Shown here: piece after piece, positions 31,609 through 36,965 of the stretch
How the letters are laid out: the number at the start of each line of letters is the position of its first letter
How positions within the stretch are numbered: the first letter of the stretch is position 1
IMG/VR virus record: IMGVR_UViG_3300012936_000057
Coordinates: 1 to 36,965 of that record
From: a virus
Direction: 5' to 3' (one strand)
DNA length: 36,965 nt
The notes under the pieces: generated by a model
What the model saw: only the letters and a program-made list of their open reading frames with translations
Databases searched by the model: none
Told to the model about the DNA's origin: nothing
Position numbers and translations under genes: made by a program

Positions 31609-32409
31609 ATGCCTGAAGGACCTGAAGTTAAGTTATATGTTGATAAGCTAAATCAGCAATATGCAAATAAAACTATTAAGGAAGTTAATGTAATTAGTGG
31701 AAGGTATCTTAAAAAACCTATTCAAAACTTAAATGTTTTAAGTGGACAAAAACTTCTTTCAGTTAATTGCAAGGGTAAATTTATTTGGTTCGAGCTCCAG
31801 CAAAATATTATATTTAGTACCTTAGGTATGACAGGTAGCTGGTCAAGAGTAAGTAAAACTCATTCTAGGATTAAAATAACTTTTAGTGACGATGACTATG
31901 TTTACTTTAATGATATAAGAAACTTTGGAACTTTTCATATAAAGGAAAGAGAAGACTTAATAAAAAAAATTAAGACAATCGGCCCAGACATGTTAAATAA
32001 TCCGCCTCATAATTTTGTTGAAATTATGAGAAAGAGAGACAATAAAAACATATGTGAAGTTTTAATGAAGCAAAATATTATAAGTGGTGTAGGGAATTAT
32101 ATTAAAGCTGAAAGTTTATGGCTGGCAAAAATTAATCCGCATTCAAAAATTAAAAACCTTTCAGATAAAGACTTAATGAGACTAGAGTTAGCTATACTAC
32201 AAGTGATAAGAGAATCTTATAAAAGTCAAGGTGCATCACTTAAAACTTATACAAATTTCGATAATGAAGAAGGCGAAGCAACAGACTTTTTTAATGTTTA
32301 TAGTAAAAAAATTGATACGCTAGGTAATCAAGTAGTCAAAGAAGAGACTCCAGATAAAAGAACTACACATTGGTCTCCTGTTAGACAAGTATGTGGTGTT
32401 GTAAATTAG
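31609..32409 (+). CDS. Fpg/Nei-family DNA glycosylase with a zincless finger
   Basis: This is a 266-aa base-excision glycosylase/AP lyase. The N-terminus MPEGPEV supplies the catalytic Pro (P2) and Glu (E3) after Met removal. K57 (CKGKFIW) fits the conserved DNA-contacting Lys. FSTLGMTGSW and YVYFNDIRNFGTF are family signatures. SGVGNYIKAESLW with N163 is the helix-two-turn-helix. The finger reads FFNVYSKKIDTLGNQV to RTTHWSPVRQ: R251 is at the place of the key finger Arg, but all four zinc Cys are gone (Ser and Arg in the last pair). Zincless fingers occur in NEIL1 and mimivirus Nei. It should remove oxidised pyrimidines or purines; with thyX2 beside it, a modified-base substrate is possible. 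It starts two bases after the previous stop. Confidence 0.88.
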   Translation: MPEGPEVKLYVDKLNQQYANKTIKEVNVISGRYLKKPIQNLNVLSGQKLLSVNCKGKFIWFELQQNIIFSTLGMTGSWSRVSKTHSRIKITFSDDDYVYFNDIRNFGTFHIKEREDLIKKIKTIGPDMLNNPPHNFVEIMRKRDNKNICEVLMKQNIISGVGNYIKAESLWLAKINPHSKIKNLSDKDLMRLELAILQVIRESYKSQGASLKTYTNFDNEEGEATDFFNVYSKKIDTLGNQVVKEETPDKRTTHWSPVRQVCGVVN

Positions 32410-32427
32410 TCTTTTATATTGTATAAT
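32399..32427 (+). promoter_or_regulatory. Promoter of the epimerase gene
   Basis: TTGTAA (32399-32404, inside the last codons of the glycosylase gene), 17 bases, TATAAT (32422-32427). Predicted start is about 32434, 13 bases before the ATG, with AAAAGGA between. Confidence 0.6.
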
Positions 32428-32446
32428 AACTAAAAAAGGATATTAA

Positions 32447-33433
32447 ATGAAGATTGCTGTTACAGGTGAAACCGGTTTTATTGGAAGAAATTTGCCTAAG
32501 TCAATTGAAAAATTTGGTCATGAATTTGTTTCTTTAAATGATTACAAAAATTTCGATAGTAGAAGACCAAAAACTGGCGAGCCTTGCGTTTATAGTAATA
32601 GCGAAAAAACTTGGATTAAAGCTTTTTACGACTTAGATATTGACGTTGTTATTCATAACGCAGCTGTTGTAGGAACTGATGTTGTTGCACTAAACTCTTC
32701 TGATTCAACATTAAGTAATGTTGCAGGAACACATAATATTGTTCGTGCAGCAAATGCTTGTGACGTAGCAGTTTGTTATACAGGAACAACAGTTATTTAT
32801 GATACAGCTAGGTATCAAACAAATAAAATTGTTGAAAACTCTGCTAGAAAGCCAACAACACTTTATGGCTGTCAAAAGGTTGCTGCTGAAGATATTATTC
32901 GTGGTATGTGTGAAAAGTGGAATATTGTTAGACCACTGTTTGCATTTGGTGGAATTGGTGACATGAACTCTCTTATTGCAAAAGGTCTATATTCAGCACT
33001 TAATGGTAGACTTAATATTAAAATGTTTCTCGATCCAATGAAAGTTAAAGATTATCTTTATGTTGAAGATTTTTGTGATGGTGTAATGTCTGTTATTTCA
33101 CATGACCTTTGGCAAGATGACTTTAATGTTGCAGCAGAAACGCCTTGTGTAACTCGTGACATTGTCAATATTATGCAAGAAATTAGTGGCTTAGACATGC
33201 AGGAGGTTTTCTCCTGGCAACCTCAAACTGATTATCTTGGTAACCATAGGCTTTCATCAAACAAGATTCGTAAACAGACAAATTGGCAGCCTCAATATAG
33301 CCTTCGGAGTGGTATTCAAGAAGTTTGGGACAGTTTTAATCTAGATAAAACAGATGACTATAATCCTTTATTACATCTAGATAAAGCTGAAGTTTCACAA
33401 TTTGATTTAGAAAGTCATTTTCCTAAAGTTTAA
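32447..33433 (+). CDS. NAD-dependent sugar epimerase/dehydratase (extended SDR)
   Basis: This is a 328-aa extended short-chain dehydrogenase. The N-terminal Rossmann motif is VTGETGFIGRN (G-x-x-G-x-x-G). VVIHNAAVVG is the 'D-ViH-Aa' segment. LYGCQKVAAEDI gives the catalytic Y-x-x-x-K. KVKDYLYVEDFCDGV is the 'R-f-yV-D-a' block, and the C-terminal IRKQTNWQPQYSLRSGIQEV is typical of the GDP-fucose synthase/UDP-glucose-4-epimerase group. It should act on a nucleotide-sugar, for host surface change, virion glycosylation or a sugar used to decorate DNA. No glycosyltransferase is seen in the window. It has its own promoter and ends 16 bases before a two-codon mini-ORF. Confidence 0.82.
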   Translation: MKIAVTGETGFIGRNLPKSIEKFGHEFVSLNDYKNFDSRRPKTGEPCVYSNSEKTWIKAFYDLDIDVVIHNAAVVGTDVVALNSSDSTLSNVAGTHNIVRAANACDVAVCYTGTTVIYDTARYQTNKIVENSARKPTTLYGCQKVAAEDIIRGMCEKWNIVRPLFAFGGIGDMNSLIAKGLYSALNGRLNIKMFLDPMKVKDYLYVEDFCDGVMSVISHDLWQDDFNVAAETPCVTRDIVNIMQEISGLDMQEVFSWQPQTDYLGNHRLSSNKIRKQTNWQPQYSLRSGIQEVWDSFNLDKTDDYNPLLHLDKAEVSQFDLESHFPKV

Positions 33434-33448
33434 AATAGGGAGAAAGAT

Positions 33449-33457
33449 ATGGCTTGA
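33449..33457 (+). other. Two-codon mini-ORF (Met-Ala-stop) with a Shine-Dalgarno
   Basis: GGGAGAAAG at 33438-33446 precedes ATG GCT TGA at 33449-33457, which stops at once. The endonuclease gene starts 30 bases on with its own AAAGGAGG. This may be a remnant of a lost gene, a start/stop regulatory element or chance. Confidence 0.3.
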
Positions 33458-33486
33458 ATCCCCTAATTACAATAAAAGGAGGATTT

Positions 33487-34287
33487 ATGCCTGTATTGAA
33501 AAATTGTCAGTCTTGTGGAAAAGAATATAAAGTTGCTGCTTCTAGGGCAGAGAAAAGCAAATATTGTAGCATTAAATGTCGTAATAGAGGAATAAACGAA
33601 AGTAAAAAAATTCCTTTGACAAAGAGAAATTGCAAACAGTGTAATACAATATTCTTTGCCAAAGAAAATGATGATAAAATGTTTTGCTCTAAAGAATGTT
33701 ACGTAGAAAATGTTAAAATTGATAGAGTAACAAAGAACTGTCCTGTTTGCAAAAAAGATTTTGAAAGACCTGTTGGTAAAGAAACAAAACATTGTTCAAC
33801 AACATGTAGAAACTATGCACAGTCTTCAGGTCAAATATCAATGCCTAGGACAACAAGAGCAGGCTATAGAAGAGACTTGCCTGATAATTTCTTTTTTAAA
33901 AGCGCTTTAGAGGCAGACTTTGCAAGATATTGCAATTGGACAAATAAAAAGTGGACCTATGAGTACAAAACATTTCAGTTTGAAATGAATGGTTATACTA
34001 GAGCTTATACGCCAGATTTTTATTTGCCTGATGAAGACAAATACATTGAAACAAAAGCCAAGAGAAGAGACTCTAAGTATGATGCAAACTTGGCTGCAGC
34101 TGCTATCTTAAAAAGAGACCACGGTGTAAATATTGAAGTTGTTTTTATGCGTCCTTTCTATAAAGACTTAAAAGAAAGGCAGCTTTTTTATGTTATACCT
34201 CACTTAGAATTTAGAGACTACGCAGGAACAAAGTGGTTGTCATATCAAGAACCTCATGAAAGAGATGACCACAGATACGTAATTTAA
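33487..34287 (+). CDS. Putative PD-(D/E)XK endonuclease with three N-terminal zinc knuckles
   Basis: This is a 266-aa protein. Three repeats of C-x2-C-x14-17-C-x3-C (C7/10/27/31, C49/52/67/71, C85/88/103/107) form zinc-binding knuckles, likely for DNA recognition. After a linker (residues 110-130), the C-terminal part shows a PD-(D/E)XK nuclease core: E142 in SALEADFARY, P176-D177 in YTPDFYLP and E188-T-K190 in YIETKA. The layout resembles free-standing phage endonucleases and some homing enzymes with zinc-finger DNA binding. It could degrade host DNA, act in recombination or be a selfish gene. The correct start is ATG 33487 behind AAAGGAGG (33476-33483), not the TTG at 33454. It meets the only minus-strand gene tail to tail, one base apart. 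Confidence 0.65.
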   Translation: MPVLKNCQSCGKEYKVAASRAEKSKYCSIKCRNRGINESKKIPLTKRNCKQCNTIFFAKENDDKMFCSKECYVENVKIDRVTKNCPVCKKDFERPVGKETKHCSTTCRNYAQSSGQISMPRTTRAGYRRDLPDNFFFKSALEADFARYCNWTNKKWTYEYKTFQFEMNGYTRAYTPDFYLPDEDKYIETKAKRRDSKYDANLAAAAILKRDHGVNIEVVFMRPFYKDLKERQLFYVIPHLEFRDYAGTKWLSYQEPHERDDHRYVI

Positions 34288-34288
34288 A

Positions 34289-35491
34289 TTATTCTAAGCA
34301 AATTGCTATAATAAATTTAATAAACTCGTTAGTTTTAAAGTCACTTGAATCATCAATTTCTTTATTGTCAACTTTACTTTGCAGTTCGTCAGCAATCTTG
34401 CCTAAGACTTCATCTTTTGTAAATGACTTTGCAAATAATTTTATAAAAGCGATAGGCCCGCTAACAACCGATGCGCCTACAACATTTTTAGCAAATACTA
34501 AAATTTTCTTTAATGTTTTAAGCTTTTGAGAAAATGAAATTGATTTATCTCTTCTATCGTAAAACTCGTCCCTAATATCTTCGTCAACACGTATTGAAAC
34601 TTTAATTTGATCTGTTGAGTAAAAGTCTCGGTCTTTCATAAAGAAATTTGCACTTGCATCAGCCAAAGTTAAAACGCACTCAATGTCTGCATTCTCGTCA
34701 GCAGTAATAGTTACTTCTCCAGAATCTGCAGTTTCAACTGAAATTTGATTTCCAAACTCTTTCTGCAATTTTTTAATACCTTTTGCTGTATTTTTTGCAA
34801 GTTTTGAATGATACATTTTAAAATAATGGAGCATTGCTTCAAAAGCAGCATCAAGTACAAATTGTTCTTCATCCATATATTCACTATTGTTTCCATACTC
34901 ACTCTCATACATTTCATATATGTTTACAACAATAGTAAAAATTTTCTTAAATTCTTGCTTGTCATTATTTTGAATGATATCATCAAAAGCTTTAATTGCA
35001 ACTTTAGGATTCCAGTATGACATTAAAGCTTTTATGTTTTGTGCATACAAATTAAGCCTTCTTGCATTTTCTTTCTTTCTATATTTTTCCATTTTCCAAG
35101 GATAAGGATCTTTGAAAGCGTTTGCAATAGTTTCTTGACCAGAACTAAGCCAGTTTTCAATATCATGATCATAAATTTCTTCAAGTTTTTCCCATACATA
35201 GCCGTCATCTCTATCTCTATCAAAAACAATATTTAATAAATCAATAAATTTTAAAAATGCTTCTTTATTTTGACCACGTGTTATAAATTTATGAACAAAC
35301 TTTTTAAATATTTGTCTTATTAATAAACTACCAACACCCATAGCAGCACCAACAGCGATACTAGCTGTTGTAACTTGAGGTATATACTCTTTTATTGAAG
35401 CTAGATCAATTTCGTTGATTTGCTTATTTTTATCTTCATCTAAATAGTTTCTCCAGTTTTCAACAATTAATTTTGTTTCATTCCTGTTCAT
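34289..35491 (-). CDS. Hypothetical protein, sole minus-strand gene; N-terminus resembles a capsid-targeting peptide
   Basis: This is a 400-aa protein with no recognised enzyme motif. The N-terminus, NETKLIVENWRNYLDED, is a short amphipathic helix ending in acidic residues, like the leader peptides that send T4 internal proteins into the prohead and are cut off by the prohead protease. Next comes a hydrophobic segment (VTTASIAVGAAMGVGSLLI, residues about 39-57), possibly a membrane span, and charged helices. Near the C-terminus there is another hydrophobic segment (VVGASVVSGPIAFIKLFA). The rest is Lys/Asp/Glu-rich. Internal virion or ejected protein, or a membrane-active late protein, are the likely options. 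It starts at ATG 35491 with AAAGGA six bases before, and its promoter overlaps that of dnaE. It converges with the endonuclease gene with no room for a separate terminator. Confidence 0.6.
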   Translation of the reverse strand: MNRNETKLIVENWRNYLDEDKNKQINEIDLASIKEYIPQVTTASIAVGAAMGVGSLLIRQIFKKFVHKFITRGQNKEAFLKFIDLLNIVFDRDRDDGYVWEKLEEIYDHDIENWLSSGQETIANAFKDPYPWKMEKYRKKENARRLNLYAQNIKALMSYWNPKVAIKAFDDIIQNNDKQEFKKIFTIVVNIYEMYESEYGNNSEYMDEEQFVLDAAFEAMLHYFKMYHSKLAKNTAKGIKKLQKEFGNQISVETADSGEVTITADENADIECVLTLADASANFFMKDRDFYSTDQIKVSIRVDEDIRDEFYDRRDKSISFSQKLKTLKKILVFAKNVVGASVVSGPIAFIKLFAKSFTKDEVLGKIADELQSKVDNKEIDDSSDFKTNEFIKFIIAICLE

Positions 35492-35515
35492 GTTTTTTCC
35501 TTTATAATTCTCTAT

Positions 35516-35544
35516 ATTGTAAATATGAAATAATTTGCATATAA
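35516..35544 (-). promoter_or_regulatory. Minus-strand promoter overlapping the dnaE promoter
   Basis: Read on the minus strand: TTATAT (35544-35539), 17 bases, TACAAT (35521-35516). Predicted start is about 35509, an 18-base leader to the ATG at 35491, matching other leaders in this phage. Its -10 lies on the -35 of dnaE and the reverse. Confidence 0.4.
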
Positions 35545-35545
35545 T
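35517..35545 (+). promoter_or_regulatory. Promoter of the dnaE gene
   Basis: TTGTAA (35517-35522), 17 bases, TATAAT (35540-35545), one of the best matches in the window. Predicted start is about 35552; the Shine-Dalgarno GAAAGGTGA (35558-35566) and the TTG start at 35571 follow. Confidence 0.65.
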
Positions 35546-35570
35546 ATAAAAAATATAGAAAGGTGATAAA

Positions 35571-36965
35571 TTGTCAATTGATTTAATTAAGCCTCCAACA
35601 AGATTCGTTGGCCTTCATGCACACTCACACTTTTCAACCTTTGATGGCCTAGGTTATCCTGCCGATCATATTGACTTCATTACTTCTGAGTCACAAGGCA
35701 TGGATGCGTGGGCACTTACTGACCATGGAAATGGCAACGGTCTTGCTCATGCTCATTCACATGCTGTTAAACTTCAAAAACAAGGCAGAAATTATCGCCA
35801 GCTCTATGGAGTTGAGTTTTATTTTGTTCCTTCACTTAAGCAATGGTCAGAAGAATATGCGGCACATCGTCAAGCTATTAAAGACGCTAAAACATCAGCT
35901 GCCGCTGAAAAGAAAGCAAAAGAAAAGACTGATATTAGTGCTGATGACGAGGCCGGAGGCCACGTTGTAGAGGATGAGGATGAAACCAAAAGCATTGATA
36001 TTCTAAAAGACGAGTGGAAAAGACGATATCATCTTGTCGGTATTGCAAAAAATGCTAAAGGTTTAGCTAATCTTTTTACGCTTGTAAAAAAATCATATAA
36101 ATATGGATTTTATCGTTATCCTCGTATTGACTTTGAAATGTTAAAAGAGCATGGCGAAGGTCTTCATATTTCGACAGCATGTCTTGGAGGCATCTACTCA
36201 AATCGTATTCTCCGAGGTGTAGCACATGGTCAATCTCGTGAAAAGATTCAACATGAACTAACGTATCTTTCTGATCGTTTTCTTGATTGTGTAGGTGACA
36301 ACTTTCATCTAGAATTACAGTTTAATAAGATTGATAAACAACATGTAGTTAATGACTATCTTATTGAGCATCATAAGCTAACAGGTATTCCGCTTATTGC
36401 AACAGCTGATTCTCATTATCCTACACAAGATAAGTGGCAAGCTCGTGAGCTATATAAAAAGCTTGGATGGCTTGGCAAACGTGATGGTATGGTTCTTCCT
36501 CAATATGAAGAATTGCAATGCGAGTTATTTCCTAAAAATGCAACCCAAATGTGGGACGAATTTAAGGCCGGTTACAGTAACCACGATTTCTATAAAGGCA
36601 ATGAAGAGCTGGTTAAAAGTTCTATTGAAAAAACACATGATATTGTTTGGAATGAGTGTGAAGATACATGGGTAGACGGTGAAGCTAAACTTCCAAAAAT
36701 TAGCGTACCAGGTAAAACACCATTTAGGCATCTAGCAGATCTAGTTAAAGAAGCACTTATTCGTGAAGACTTAGCAGACAACAAAGAATACGTTGATCGT
36801 GCCAAAGAAGAATTGTCTGATATCAAGTATCTCGGCCATGAGTCATACTTTATTACAATGTATGAAATCTTTAAGAAAGCTGAAACAAAAACATTATTTG
36901 GTCCGGCTCGTGGTAGCGGTGGTGGTTCTCTTGTAAATTATCTACTTGGCATTACACAGCTTGAC
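35571..36965 (+). CDS. dnaE: DNA polymerase III alpha subunit (DnaE-type), partial
   Basis: 465 codons are seen and the gene continues past the window. It starts at TTG 35571 behind GAAAGGTGA; the whole frame is open and no ATG is better placed. The N-terminus is a PHP domain: GLHAHSHFSTFDG (H16, H18, D25), LTDHGN (D51, H52), GVEFYF (E82), YHLVGIAKN (H154), STACLGG (C204) and ATADSHY (D280, H282). All nine usual metal ligands appear present, unlike in E. coli DnaE, so a proofreading PHP is likely. An acidic/Lys-rich insert (about residues 105-145) interrupts the domain. The segment GPARGSGGGSLVNYLLGIT at the window edge is the start of the family C catalytic core ('GPGRGSAAGSLVAYLLGIT'); the catalytic Asp residues lie beyond. 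It should be the main replicase, and it coexists with the family A core at 13472. Confidence 0.92.
   Translation, partial: MSIDLIKPPTRFVGLHAHSHFSTFDGLGYPADHIDFITSESQGMDAWALTDHGNGNGLAHAHSHAVKLQKQGRNYRQLYGVEFYFVPSLKQWSEEYAAHRQAIKDAKTSAAAEKKAKEKTDISADDEAGGHVVEDEDETKSIDILKDEWKRRYHLVGIAKNAKGLANLFTLVKKSYKYGFYRYPRIDFEMLKEHGEGLHISTACLGGIYSNRILRGVAHGQSREKIQHELTYLSDRFLDCVGDNFHLELQFNKIDKQHVVNDYLIEHHKLTGIPLIATADSHYPTQDKWQARELYKKLGWLGKRDGMVLPQYEELQCELFPKNATQMWDEFKAGYSNHDFYKGNEELVKSSIEKTHDIVWNECEDTWVDGEAKLPKISVPGKTPFRHLADLVKEALIREDLADNKEYVDRAKEELSDIKYLGHESYFITMYEIFKKAETKTLFGPARGSGGGSLVNYLLGITQLD

Noticed and set aside
35671-35970. 99-aa and other small ORFs inside the region after 35571
   Set aside because: They are out-of-frame shadows of dnaE, which starts with TTG and runs off the window.
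1-36965. tRNA genes, CRISPR arrays, insertion sequences, integrase or attachment sites
   Set aside because: No gap exceeds about 140 bases, no cloverleaf-like or regularly spaced repeats were found by reading, and no transposase or integrase motifs appear in any frame.

Overview
This window is a densely packed, AT-rich piece of a tailed-phage genome. It looks like a large contractile-tailed, lytic myovirus that is T4-like in its baseplate logic but far from T4 in its replication genes. All genes but one lie on the + strand, most gaps are under 60 bases, and many stops and starts overlap. I see no tRNA, rRNA, CRISPR array, insertion sequence or integrase. The host cannot be named from sequence alone. 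The zinc amidase endolysin and sigma70-type promoters indicate a bacterial host with ordinary peptidoglycan.

Layout. (1) Positions 1-13434 are a tail and baseplate module: a partial protein resembling a sheath C-terminus, a gp26/T4_baseplate-family protein with a four-Cys site overlapping a small chaperone-like ORF, a 1201-aa tape measure protein, an 889-aa baseplate/tube-region protein, a LysM/gp53-like protein and a 1460-aa hub protein. (2) Positions 13472-21226 are replication and recombination: a 342-343-aa family A polymerase core without exonuclease, a degenerate HD-domain protein, a ligase-like protein, a gp32-like SSB with a poly-Ser linker, a RecA, a FEN/RNase H-type nuclease and a DnaB/gp41-type helicase. 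(3) Positions 21226-30078 are nucleotide metabolism and host-interaction genes: dUTPase, class I ribonucleotide reductase with its own thioredoxin, a ClpP-like protease, the amidase endolysin, ThyX, a MazG/dUTPase_2-like enzyme, several unknowns and a MazG-like/HAD nucleotidase fusion. (4) Positions 30148-34287 are an unusual cluster: a second, highly altered ThyX, a nucleoside deoxyribosyltransferase-like protein, an Fpg/Nei glycosylase with a zincless finger, an SDR epimerase and a three-zinc-knuckle PD-(D/E)XK nuclease. (5) Positions 34289-36965 hold the only minus-strand gene, divergent from a DNA polymerase III alpha (DnaE) gene that runs off the window end.

How it works together. The phage appears to make its own dNTPs (RNR, thioredoxin, ThyX, dUTPase, MazG-like enzymes) and to replicate with its own SSB, RecA, helicase, flap nuclease and two unrelated DNA polymerases (families A and C). 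A recurrent promoter, TTGTAA/TTATAA-N17-TAnnAT, sits before the replication and metabolic transcription units and is not evident in the structural module, suggesting an early/middle class read by the host sigma70 holoenzyme. At two of these promoters (recA and the MazG-HAD gene) a hairpin buries the Shine-Dalgarno only in read-through RNA, because transcription from the local promoter should start after the left arm. The most promising leads are these switches, the dual polymerases with an apparently intact PHP proofreading site, and the ThyX2/Ndt/Fpg/endonuclease cluster, which could be a base-modification and discrimination system.
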